Below are positions 34,627-41,990 of a stretch of DNA of 64,000 bases, piece by piece. The position numbers and the translations under genes are program-made. The notes below the pieces were generated by a model. The model searched no databases. It was not told where the DNA came from and worked only from the letters and a program-made list of their open reading frames with translations. Every line of letters starts with the position of its first letter. Position 1 is the first letter of the stretch. The stretch is from Croceicoccus sp. Ery15 (lineage in GTDB: Bacteria; Pseudomonadota; Alphaproteobacteria; Sphingomonadales; Sphingomonadaceae). The stretch is taken from the NCBI RefSeq assembly GCF_020985305.1, contig NZ_CP087588.1:2034501-2098500 (forward strand), read 5' to 3'.

Positions 34627-36058
34627 CACTACTTTGGCAGAAATCTGATTTTTGGGATTCCCAAGGTGGGATTCCAGTGATTCATAGGGAGCCAGCTTTT
34701 CGAAGGGGCTGGCGATGGATACGGATTGGCGTGGCGAACTGGACGAGTGGTTGGCACCGTTTGTAGCGGCGTTGCGACACAAGACGCGTGGCCGGATGTG
34801 TCCGGCGTATATCGCGGGACTGATCGGCCCGGGGGATCGCAAAAGCATACAGCCGATGGCCGCCCGGACAGATGATGTCAGCTACGATCGGCTGCATCAT
34901 TTCATCGCCAGCGGCGTGTGGGACGAAGCACCGCTGGAGGCAGCTCTGCTCGCCGAGGCCGACCGGCAGGTAGGCGGCGAGAAGGCCTGGCTGATCATCG
35001 ACGACACGGCGCTGCCCAAGAAGGGGCGCCATTCCGTCGGCGTGGCGCCGCAATATGCGTCGGCACTGGGCAAGAATGCCAACTGCCAGACGCTGGTGTC
35101 GGTGACGCTGGCATCTGGCGAAGTCCCCATCATGGTCGGCCTGCGCCTGTTCCTGCCCGAGAGCTGGACCGGAGACGTGGCCCGCCTGGAACGGACTGGA
35201 GTTCCTCTCGATTGCTGCCCCTACAGGACCAAGCCCGAGATCGCGCTCGCTGAGATCGATCGGGTCGGCGCTGCGGGTGTTCGTTTCGGCTGTGTCCTGG
35301 CGGATGCGGGCTATGGCATGTCCGCACCGTTCCGACAGGGGCTGAGTGAGCGCGGGCTTGCATGGGCGGTGGGCATACCTTTCAGACAGAAGGTCTACCC
35401 CGCCGATGTTGGGATGATCTTCCCGATCGCTGGAAGAGGTCGCCCTCGCAAGAACGCCATCCCCGACGCGAAATCGATATCCGCCAAGGCAATGCTGGAG
35501 ATGGCAAGGTGGCGCAAGGTGAGTTGGCGGCGCGGTACCAAAGGGCCACTCTCGGCGCGGTTCGCTGCCGTTCGCGTGCGTGTCGCCGATGGTCCGCCCC
35601 AGCGCATCCGGGACATGGGTGCGCAACATCTGCCCGGCGAGGAGGTGTGGTTGGTCGGGGAGCATCGCTCGACTGGCGAGCGCAAATACTACCTCTCCAA
35701 CCTGCCTGCCAGCACGCCAATCAGGCAGCTTGCCGGCGCCATCAAGGCCCGCTGGGTCTGTGAGCAGGGGCATCAGCAACTCAAGGAAGAACTCGGCCTC
35801 GATCACTTCGAGGGTAGATCATGGAAGGGGCTGCACCGACACGCGCTGATGTCCATGATCGCCCTGGCCTTCTTGCAGACCCAGCGCCTCAAGCAGGCCA
35901 AGGGGGAAAAAAAGGACTGCCGGTCCGCCTCCACAGCCGAGCTTACCAGCGATCAGACAGGCCATCATTGACCGCTTCTCCAAGCCACCGGATCGGCCAT
36001 GCCCGCACTGCGGTCGCTGCATATCTGACCCGACACCAAAAAATCTGCCAAAGTAGTG
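34627..36058 (+). mobile_element. IS701-family insertion sequence, complete
   Basis: Element of 1432 bp. The ends CACTACTTTGGCAGA (34627-34641) and its exact inverse (36044-36058) are perfect terminal repeats. CTAG flanks both sides (34623-34626 and 36059-36062) as a 4-bp target duplication, the size and YTAG-like sequence expected for IS701 family elements. It carries one intact transposase gene and no passenger. Confidence 0.92.
34715..35971 (+). CDS. IS701-family DDE transposase
   Basis: Transposase of 418 aa, apparently intact. The first catalytic Asp is in KAWLIIDDTALPKKGRHSVG, followed by GVAPQYASALGKNANCQTLV, both hallmark IS701 segments. The second Asp is in FGCVLADAGYGMSAPFRQGL. The final Glu sits in CEQGHQQLKEELGLDHFEGR. 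The C-terminus is a polar tail. The gene begins about 90 bp inside the left end and ends about 90 bp inside the right end. It is inserted directly after the glycosyltransferase stop codon on the same strand and could be read from that operon. Confidence 0.94.
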   Translation: MDTDWRGELDEWLAPFVAALRHKTRGRMCPAYIAGLIGPGDRKSIQPMAARTDDVSYDRLHHFIASGVWDEAPLEAALLAEADRQVGGEKAWLIIDDTALPKKGRHSVGVAPQYASALGKNANCQTLVSVTLASGEVPIMVGLRLFLPESWTGDVARLERTGVPLDCCPYRTKPEIALAEIDRVGAAGVRFGCVLADAGYGMSAPFRQGLSERGLAWAVGIPFRQKVYPADVGMIFPIAGRGRPRKNAIPDAKSISAKAMLEMARWRKVSWRRGTKGPLSARFAAVRVRVADGPPQRIRDMGAQHLPGEEVWLVGEHRSTGERKYYLSNLPASTPIRQLAGAIKARWVCEQGHQQLKEELGLDHFEGRSWKGLHRHALMSMIALAFLQTQRLKQAKGEKKDCRSASTAELTSDQTGHH

Positions 36059-36062
36059 CTAG
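36059..36062. repeat. CTAG target duplications (three copies: 34623, 36059, 36902)
   Basis: CTAG occurs at 34623-34626, 36059-36062 and 36902-36905, bounding the two insertion sequences in tandem. Removing both elements leaves one CTAG joining the glycosyltransferase stop codon to GTCGGAAAATT, the inferred empty site. Confidence 0.85.
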
Positions 36063-36901
36063 GCCGTAAACTCATAAACTGACTTGCGCGGCGCGGGCGC
36101 GGTTGATTCAAGGCTTCGGGAAGGAGCTTTGGATGACGCGTCGTAGATTTGAACTGACCGATGATGAGTGGCTGGTGATCGAGCCGTTGTTGCCGAACAA
36201 GCCTCGCGGGGTTCCGCGTGTGGATGACCGGCGGGTCATCGACGGGATATTGTGGCGCTTTCGCACGGGCAGTCCTTGGGCTGATATTCCCGAGCGCTAT
36301 GGCCCACATACCACCTGCTACAACCGTTTCGTGCGCTGGCGCAAAGCCGGTGTGTGGGACCGCCTTCTCGAAGCGGTGAGCCAAGCCTTCGACGGCGAGT
36401 TGGTCATGATCGACAGTTCTTCCATCCGGGTCCACCAGCACGGTGCGACCCTAAAAAGGGGGACCCAAATCGCTGCATGGGACGTTCCCGGGGCGGTTTG
36501 ACAACCAAGATCCATGCCCTGGTTGATGGTCGCGGCCTGCCGATCCAACTGCATCTGTCCGAAGGCCAGGCGAGCGATTGCCGTGAGGCCGAGAGGCTGC
36601 TGGCCGCCGTGCCGAACGCCACCACCTTTCTCGCCGATAAGGCTTATGACAGCGATGCCATTCGCAGTCAGATCACCGCGCAGGGTGGCTTCGCCAACAT
36701 CCCAGTCAAGCGCAATCGTCGCAAAGGCTTCGCGTTCAGCAGCTTCCTGTATCGCTACCGTAATCTGGTCGAGCGTTTCTTCGGGAAACTCAAAAACGCC
36801 AGAGGCTTGGCCACCAGATACGACAAACGAAGCGATAACTTCCTCGCTGCCATCAAGCTCTTCTGCACACGCCTATGGATCGCCGCTAATGAGTCTACGC
36901 C
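36063..36901 (+). mobile_element. IS5-family (IS427 group, IS870-like) insertion sequence
   Basis: Element of about 839 bp. The left end GCCGTAAACTCATAA and the inverse of the right end, GGCGTAGACTCATTA, match at 12 of 15 positions as imperfect terminal repeats. CTAG lies on both sides. It encodes one transposase in two overlapping frames. The transposase stop codon is not in the element but in the right-hand CTAG. Confidence 0.87.
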
Positions 36902-36905
36902 CTAG
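36133..36905 (+). CDS. IS5-family transposase in two frames (programmed -1 frameshift), stop codon from target site
   Basis: The first frame (36133-36501) reads MTRRRFELTDDEWLVIEPLL and holds the first catalytic Asp in LVMIDSSSIRVHQHG. The second frame takes over after the run CTAAAAAGGGGGACC near 36450 and gives GRSRGGLTTKIHALVD, FLADKAYDSDAIR (second Asp) and NLVERFFGKLKNARGLATRY (Glu). A -1 shift on the A5G5 run would make one protein of roughly 257 aa, the arrangement usual in the IS427 group. The TAG stop (36903-36905) belongs to the CTAG duplication. IS870 of Agrobacterium is described as depending on CTAG in the same way. Confidence 0.88.
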
Positions 36906-37030
36906 GTCGGAAAATTCGGAACAACATGGCCATTCACGCATCTTTCCCATAGAGGATGACGCCGATTGGGCCGCGCGGAAATCTCCGAACCGGCGCCATC
37001 ATTTTCACTCACGACAGAGGGAGAATGACC

Positions 37031-37450
37031 ATGGCAAACACTATCGAACGCAGCACCGGAACCGCTTCGGTCCGCGATCTGGTCGATGCGGGCCACGCGA
37101 TGGAACGCGACGAAGGGCGCGACCTCATCTCGTCCGACCGTGTCGACGGGACCGCCGTCTATCGGCCCGATGGCGAAAAGATCGGCCGCATTCACCACCT
37201 GATGATCGGCAAGCGTAACGGCCGCGTGGAATATGCCGTGCTCAGCTTTGGCGGCTTTCTCGGCATGGGCACCGAACGCCGCCCGGTCCCGTGGGAAGCG
37301 CTGGATTACGATACAAGGCTTGGCGGCTATGTCGTTTCGGCCGAGGAAGACGTGCTGAAAGCCAGCCCGTCCTTCATGGAAAACGAAGACCCGCAGTGGG
37401 ACCGCGCCTATGCCGCCCATGTCTATGGCTATTGGGGCGTGCCCTATTGA
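37031..37450 (+). CDS. PRC-barrel domain protein
   Basis: Soluble protein of 139 aa. An N-terminal disordered stretch (MANTIERSTGTASVRDLVDA) precedes a PRC-barrel of about 75 residues: LISSDRVDGTAVYRPDGEKI, then IGRIHHLMIGKRNGRVEYAV, LSFGGFLGMGTERRPVPWEA and LDYDTRLGGYVVSAEED. The C-terminus is aromatic (HVYGYWGVPY). Stand-alone PRC-barrel proteins of this kind are common stress-related proteins in alphaproteobacteria; no specific function is known. The ATG at 37031 is better spaced from AGAGGGAG than the one at 37025. The gene lies just right of the insertion sequences and converges on a small membrane protein. Confidence 0.87.
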   Translation: MANTIERSTGTASVRDLVDAGHAMERDEGRDLISSDRVDGTAVYRPDGEKIGRIHHLMIGKRNGRVEYAVLSFGGFLGMGTERRPVPWEALDYDTRLGGYVVSAEEDVLKASPSFMENEDPQWDRAYAAHVYGYWGVPY

Positions 37451-37468
37451 CCGGCCTGCCGGCCCGCA

Positions 37469-37636
37469 TCACAGGGGCGGCGTCATCACGCTATAGACAA
37501 AGCCGATGGTGCCCGCGCCGAACACGGCGGCACTGGCCAGTTGCGATGCCATTCGCACGTGACGGTTCCGGAAAACGGGCAGGAAAAGCAGCAGCGCAAG
37601 ACCGATGGCCATAAAGATTATGCCGAACTGGATCAT
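37469..37636 (-). CDS. Small two-helix membrane protein, 55 aa
   Basis: Starts MIQFGIIFMAIGLALLLFLP, one full membrane helix, then a basic loop FRNRHVR and a second helix ASQLASAAVFGAGTIGFVYS. GGGGGGAACC lies seven bases before ATG 37636 and decides the start over a longer frame with non-coding character. No known family is apparent. It converges on the PRC-barrel gene with an 18-bp gap. Confidence 0.65.
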   Translation of the reverse strand: MIQFGIIFMAIGLALLLFLPVFRNRHVRMASQLASAAVFGAGTIGFVYSVMTPPL

Positions 37637-37959
37637 GTCGGTTCCCCCCAACAAACGCCCGTGACCACACATCGGGCGAGCCCCAAGCTGATGCCGCGCG
37701 GCTTAACGGAAACCTGAAATTAAGCATGAACGAGTGCGGCTAACGCGTTTACCCTGTCCGCTCCCGCGCCAATCCCACTCAATGGAATCGGCATGGCTTT
37801 CGCATCGCGCAGTGGACAAGCGGCCCCGCATTTGATGAACTCCCCCGATGCAAGCGCGGCAGGGAGCGTCGGGTGCCGGAAATGGCCCGCCCCTGACAGC
37901 GCGGACAGGGACGGATGCGTCGGGGCGCGTTGACCACCATCAGGGGAGGGACCTGATCG
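37637..37959. other. Intergenic region upstream of the aminotransferase gene, no gene seen
   Basis: This 323-bp divergent region has no ORF I would support. An AT-richer patch near 37699-37730 carries the inverted repeat GCTTAA...TTAAGC (13-bp spacer). The last 25 bases hold GGGGAGGGACC, the ribosome site of the next gene. Confidence 0.4.
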
Positions 37960-39144
37960 ATGCTGCACGACCAAGACCATGATATGCCGGATACCGAAGC
38001 CGCCGAAGAACTGCGGGCGCGCGGCTATAACCGCCGCCAGATGGGGCGCATTGCCATGATGCTGGGCGGGGGCGCCGCCATGGCCAGCTTTGGCCGCCCC
38101 GCCGCTGCCCAGCAATCCGGCCCCGCCGTGGTGGGCGCGGTGCGGATCGCGTCGAACGAATGCTGGACCGGCCCGTTCAGCGAAGGGGTCGCCGCTGCCG
38201 CCATGCTGGCAAGGGAAGGCAACCGGTACGAACCCGACAACGACCACGCCCGCCTGACCGCCGCCGTCGCCGAGGTAGAGGGCGTGCCCGAAGATCACAT
38301 TCTTGCATGGCCGGGGTCCAGCGATCCGTTGAACCGTGTCGTCGTCACCTTCTGCTCGCCCGAACGCGGACTGGTCACTGCCAATCCCAGCTATGAACAA
38401 AGCTGGCGTACCAGCGACTGGCTGGGCGTGCCGTTAAAGCGCGTGCCGCTGACGGCGGATTACCGCCACGATGTCAGGGCCATGCTGGCCGCCAATCCGC
38501 AGGCAGGGCTTTACTATGTCTGTTCGCCCAACAATCCCACCGGCACCGTCACCCCGCTGGAGGACATCGTCTGGCTGGCCGAGAACAAGCCGAAAGACGC
38601 CGTTCTGGTCGTGGACGAGGCCTATATCCATTTTGCGGGCACGCCCAGCGCCGCGCCGCTGGCCGCCAGCCGCGACGATGTGATCGTGCTGCGCACATTT
38701 TCCAAGCTGTTCGGCATGGCGGGGATGCGGCTGGGGCTGACCTTTGCGAATCCAGCGCTTTACGAACGCATGATGCGCTATGACGGGCAGCAGGTGACCT
38801 TCATGGTGCCGATGACCGCCATCGCCTGCGGCACGGCCAGCCTGAAACTGGCCGACAAGATCGCCGCCCGGCGCGCAGAGATGATCGCGGTGCGCGAAGA
38901 GACGCTGGCCCATCTGAAATCGCGCGGCATTCCCACCGTCGGGTCGCAGGCGAATATGTTCATGGCCGATTGGGGCAGCATCGCCACCCCTGCCCAAATG
39001 CAAGAGAAATTCCTGTCGCACGGGGTGCAGATCGGCCGGTCATGGGACGCATGGCCGACGATGAGCCGGATTACGGTCGGTTCGGCAGAGGATATGCAGA
39101 AATTCCGCCTCGCCCTCGACAAAATCCTGATGGCTGAGGCCTGA
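37960..39144 (+). CDS. HisC-like PLP-dependent aminotransferase with Tat-type signal
   Basis: Fold-type I class I/II aminotransferase of 394 aa. The core resembles histidinol-phosphate aminotransferase: VRIASNECWTGPF near the N-terminus, YVCSPNNPTGTVTPLEDIVW, VVDEAYIHFAG and the PLP lysine in LRTFSKLFGMAGMRLG. Unlike HisC it carries about 50 extra N-terminal residues with NRRQMGRIAMMLGGGAAMASF followed by AAAQQS, which looks like a twin-arginine signal with an AXA-type cleavage site, implying export of the folded enzyme. The ribosome site GGGGAGGGACC supports ATG 37960. No histidine genes are nearby, so the substrate is unknown. Confidence 0.85.
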   Translation: MLHDQDHDMPDTEAAEELRARGYNRRQMGRIAMMLGGGAAMASFGRPAAAQQSGPAVVGAVRIASNECWTGPFSEGVAAAAMLAREGNRYEPDNDHARLTAAVAEVEGVPEDHILAWPGSSDPLNRVVVTFCSPERGLVTANPSYEQSWRTSDWLGVPLKRVPLTADYRHDVRAMLAANPQAGLYYVCSPNNPTGTVTPLEDIVWLAENKPKDAVLVVDEAYIHFAGTPSAAPLAASRDDVIVLRTFSKLFGMAGMRLGLTFANPALYERMMRYDGQQVTFMVPMTAIACGTASLKLADKIAARRAEMIAVREETLAHLKSRGIPTVGSQANMFMADWGSIATPAQMQEKFLSHGVQIGRSWDAWPTMSRITVGSAEDMQKFRLALDKILMAEA

Positions 39145-39154
39145 TATCAAACGA

Positions 39155-39186
39155 CCGGCGCGCCATCCGTACCGACGGCGCGCCGG
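39155..39186 (+). terminator. Strong GC hairpin after the aminotransferase gene
   Basis: CCGGCGCGCC (39155-39164) pairs perfectly with GGCGCGCCGG (39177-39186) across a 12-nt loop. TTTTTT occurs at 39199-39204, 12 bases on, inside the end of the convergent gene. It is an imperfect intrinsic terminator but a clear stem between converging genes. Confidence 0.6.
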
Positions 39187-39192
39187 CCCCGA

Positions 39193-40056
39193 TCAGCCTT
39201 TTTTCCTGAACAGCAGCGTCATGCGGTCGCTCTCGCCAATGGCCGCGCGTCGGGCACGCTCGGCATCGTCGTCCGCACCGCGATAGCTGGGCGGCAGCGA
39301 CCAGACGCCGCCTTCCCAATCGGCGGGGTCCTTGGGGTTGGCGTTGACCTCGCCCGCTTTCACCAGCTCGAAACCGTGGCTTTCGACCAGCGCGACCACA
39401 TCGGCCTGCCGCAGATAACCCTTGCCGCCGGTGACATAATCGTCGGGCGCATCGGCCTTCGCGCGGTGCTGGACGATGCCCAGCATGCCGTCATCCTTCA
39501 GCAGCGCATGGATGCGGTCCAGCTCTGCGCCGACGCTGCCCCAGCGCTTCAGATTATGCATCTCGCGAAAGATCAGCACGCGGTCCACCGTGCCGTTTTG
39601 CGCCTCGCCCAGATCGGCGCTCGACAGGTTTTCGACCGGCGCGCCCGACAGCGCCCATGTCGGGCTCTGTGCGGCGAAGTTGCCCACCAGCTTCGAGCTA
39701 TAGGCCTTGCCCCCTTCGTCCGAGATCAGCGCCGGATCGGGGTTCAAGCCGATATAGCGCCCCTCCGCGCCCAGATAAGGCACCAGAACGCGCGTGTACC
39801 AGCCGCTCGACGGCATGAAATCGGCGACGGTCATGCCCGGTTTGACGTCGAAAAACGCCAGGGTTTCAGCCGGATGGCGATATTGGTCGCGCGCCTTGTC
39901 CTCTGCGCGGTTTTCCTGCGCCAGTGCGGCCTGCATCGCCATATGGGCAGCATGATCCTGATGCGCGACGTGGCCCTGATGGGCGGAATGGTCCTGCGCC
40001 TGCGCGGAAACGGGCACGGCCAGTGCAATGGCGGCGGCGAAAAAGGTGAAACGCAT
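39193..40056 (-). CDS. Exported class I methyltransferase-like protein with His-rich segment
   Basis: Protein of 287 aa. MRFTFFAAAIALAVPVSAQAQ is a signal peptide, followed by a His-rich stretch (DHSAHQGHVAHQDHAAHMAM, about residues 22-41). The remainder has the shape of a SAM methyltransferase: VKPGMTVADFMPSSGWYTRV in place of the glycine-rich loop, YIGLNPDPALISDEGG, VDRVLIFREMHNL and DDGMLGIVQHRAKADAP. The usual DxGxGxG is degenerate (DFMPSSG), so methyl transfer is uncertain. GGAGAGTTCG upstream sets ATG 40056. A periplasmic location is unusual since SAM is cytoplasmic. Metal binding by the His stretch is inferred. Confidence 0.8.
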   Translation of the reverse strand: MRFTFFAAAIALAVPVSAQAQDHSAHQGHVAHQDHAAHMAMQAALAQENRAEDKARDQYRHPAETLAFFDVKPGMTVADFMPSSGWYTRVLVPYLGAEGRYIGLNPDPALISDEGGKAYSSKLVGNFAAQSPTWALSGAPVENLSSADLGEAQNGTVDRVLIFREMHNLKRWGSVGAELDRIHALLKDDGMLGIVQHRAKADAPDDYVTGGKGYLRQADVVALVESHGFELVKAGEVNANPKDPADWEGGVWSLPPSYRGADDDAERARRAAIGESDRMTLLFRKKG

Positions 40057-40134
40057 CGAACTCTCCTGCAACTCCATGCGGTAAGGGTTAGGCGGCAACA
40101 GGGGCCCCGACAATGTTAAACCGGCCCATCAATG

Positions 40135-40170
40135 AAAAACCGGCCCGAAGCATGCTCCGGACCGGCCTTT
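40135..40170 (-). terminator. Intrinsic terminator of the small lipoprotein gene
   Basis: Read on the minus strand, CCGGTCCGGAGCA and TGCTTCGGGCCGG form a 13-bp stem with two wobble pairs, followed by TTTTTC. It lies 19 bp beyond the stop of the gene at 40189-40527. Confidence 0.8.
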
Positions 40171-40188
40171 CGTCGCATGATGCGATGG

Positions 40189-40527
40189 TTACATGCCAAC
40201 CGCGTCCTTGGCGACGCCCTCGGCCTTTTCCTTGGCCATGCTTTCGGCCTTGTCGCGCACGATGGCTTCGGCTTCGTCCATGGTGGTCGGGTCGGCCTCG
40301 TCCAGCGCTTCCAGCTCGGCATCGGCTTTCGCTTCGACGGCTTCGCCCATGGCGTCCGCTTCCTCGGCGGTCACTTCGCCGGCAGCTTCCATATCGTCGA
40401 TCATTTCGCCTGCGGCTTCCTCGTTCGCCTCGACCTGATCCTCGGCGGCGTTTTCGGCGGCACTGTCGCAGGCAGTAGTGGCAAGACCCAGAGCGGCAAC
40501 GGCCGCAATGCTAACGAATTTCTTCAT
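40189..40527 (-). CDS. Small acidic helical lipoprotein-like protein, 112 aa
   Basis: MKKFVSIAAVAALGLATTACDS is a signal peptide ending in a cysteine. The lipobox is weak (ATTAC) but typical short lipoproteins of this order look alike. The mature part is almost entirely Ala, Glu, Asp, Met and Lys, predicted as one long helix or coiled coil (EEAAGEMIDDMEAAGEVTAE, then repeats such as AEAIVRDKAESMAKEKAEGV). AGGGGA before ATG 40527 fixes the start, and a good terminator follows. It resembles entericidin- or periplasmic-spacer-like proteins. No enzymatic function is expected. Confidence 0.78.
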   Translation of the reverse strand: MKKFVSIAAVAALGLATTACDSAAENAAEDQVEANEEAAGEMIDDMEAAGEVTAEEADAMGEAVEAKADAELEALDEADPTTMDEAEAIVRDKAESMAKEKAEGVAKDAVGM

Positions 40528-40721
40528 CGAGAATCCCCTTCTCACTCGAATTGCATGACCCAAGCCTCGGGCATAGGGCCGCTATCCGCACGCGCCAACT
40601 CGCGGTTACTTACCAGTTTCGCCGGAAATAATGCCGATGCCGCCGCGCACGGGTGCCATTGACCGGGTTTTTGTTATGACAGGGGCGTGACTGAACGGTG
40701 CCTTTTCCAAGGCCCGACAGG

Positions 40722-41261
40722 TCATTCCCCGCGCAGCAGTCCCGCGCCCAGCAGCAACAGCAGCTTGACGTCGATCGCCTTGCCCGCCTGCCGCGCATCG
40801 GCGACGAATTGCTCCAGCCTGTCCAGCGGCATGCGATGCGGGGTGATATCCTCGCCGCCGACACCGCCGCCCCTGCCGATTTTGGTCAGCCCCTTGGCCA
40901 GAACCAGCGTAAAGCTCTCGCTCACCATGCCGGGCGAGGAATGATATTCGCCCGCATCTTCCAGCACGGCGGCACGATAGCCGGTTTCCTCTTCCAGCTC
41001 GCGCCCCGCAGCTGCCAGCGGGTCTTCGTCGGCCGCGCTGTCATCGTCGCCGATCAGGCCGGCAGGCAATTCGATGCAGGGCTTGCCCAAGGGCACGCGA
41101 TATTGCTCCACCAGCAGCACATGCCCGTCCTCTACTGCCAGGATCACCGCCGCGCGGATCGATCGTGCACGCGACACATATTCCCAGCGGCCCCGCTGTT
41201 TGGCGATGATCCACTTGCCTTCCCATGCGATATGTTCGGGTGCGTCACGGTCGGCGGTCAT
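40722..41261 (-). CDS. Nudix hydrolase, ADP-ribose pyrophosphatase-like
   Basis: Nudix protein of 179 aa. The N-terminal WEYVSRARSIRAAVILAVED and LLVEQYRVPLGKPCIELPAGL are typical of ADP-sugar pyrophosphatases (NudF branch). The Nudix box is present with a few extra acidic residues inserted: GLIGDDDSAADEDPLAAAGR, then ELEEETGY. The segment after it, AGEYHSSPGMVSESFTLVLA, matches the ADPRase signature with a proline about 15 residues beyond the box. It would hydrolyse ADP-ribose or a related nucleotide sugar. It lies 40 bp downstream of the TPM genes on the same strand and may be the last gene of that operon. Confidence 0.88.
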   Translation of the reverse strand: MTADRDAPEHIAWEGKWIIAKQRGRWEYVSRARSIRAAVILAVEDGHVLLVEQYRVPLGKPCIELPAGLIGDDDSAADEDPLAAAGRELEEETGYRAAVLEDAGEYHSSPGMVSESFTLVLAKGLTKIGRGGGVGGEDITPHRMPLDRLEQFVADARQAGKAIDVKLLLLLGAGLLRGE

Positions 41262-41301
41262 GCAATATCCTATGATTCGATCGGGCTACAATTCGATAAG
41301 C

Positions 41302-41988
41302 CTATAACTCGATCAGGCGGTCGGGGATTTCGTTCTCGTCATCCTCGGCGCGGGGGAAATGCTCGGCCAGCACCCTGCCCACATGCTCGACGCCCGACAC
41401 CATGGCGGCGGCGGTGCGCCCTTCCTTCAACTCGCCCAGCATGTCGATCATCGCCTCGCCCCACACGGCTTCGGGCACCTGATGGGCGATGGCGGCATCG
41501 GCCACGATCTCGGCACGGTGTTCGCGCATCGACAGATAGATCAGGATGCCCGTGCGCCCGTGTGTGCGCCGTTCGGCCCCGACCTTGAAGAAGGACACGG
41601 CGCGGGCATGCACGCGCTTTGTCTTGATGCGTCCGGGGACGAGGATCAGGCGAAATGGCCACCATGCCAGCACGATCATCGCGCCCGCGAATTGCAGCGC
41701 CGCGAACAGCCCCGCCATCCAGAACAGTTCCGACGGCGTATGTTCCGCACCCCATTGCCCCGTCAGCGTGTCCCACACGCGCAGGTAGAAATCGGCATTC
41801 ATCGCCAGCGCCGCCAGCCCGACCAGCGAAGCCGCCGCCGCCCAGCACAGCGCGACATCCAGATAATCGTCCGATTTCTCGGTCAGGATCGTCACGATCT
41901 CGCCCGAAGTATGCTGTTCCGCCGCGCTGACGGCGGCCGTCACGCGAAGATGATCCTCTTCGCCCAGGTAGATCGGTTTCTGTGCCAT
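41302..41988 (-). CDS. TPM-domain membrane protein (third of three)
   Basis: Protein of 228 aa. It begins with a TPM-type fragment (LRVTAAVSAAEQHTSGEIVT, then ILTEKSDDYLDVALCW), contains two membrane helices (about residues 47-65 and 90-115), and returns to a soluble TPM-like part with HGRTGILIYLSMREHRAEIV and ADAAIAHQVPEAVWGEAMID. This arrangement matches the COG3762 class often encoded beside YgcG and LemA. Its ATG lies two bases after the preceding stop, so translation is coupled. Function is unknown; TPM proteins have been linked to photosystem repair in plants and to phosphatase activity, neither shown here. Confidence 0.82.
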   Translation of the reverse strand: MAQKPIYLGEEDHLRVTAAVSAAEQHTSGEIVTILTEKSDDYLDVALCWAAAASLVGLAALAMNADFYLRVWDTLTGQWGAEHTPSELFWMAGLFAALQFAGAMIVLAWWPFRLILVPGRIKTKRVHARAVSFFKVGAERRTHGRTGILIYLSMREHRAEIVADAAIAHQVPEAVWGEAMIDMLGELKEGRTAAAMVSGVEHVGRVLAEHFPRAEDDENEIPDRLIEL

Positions 41989-41990
41989 CC

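Noticed and set aside
34627..36905. A genomic island or composite transposon bounded by the two insertion sequences
   Set aside because: The elements are directly adjacent with nothing between them, belong to different families and flank no cargo; the surrounding genes look like ordinary core genome.
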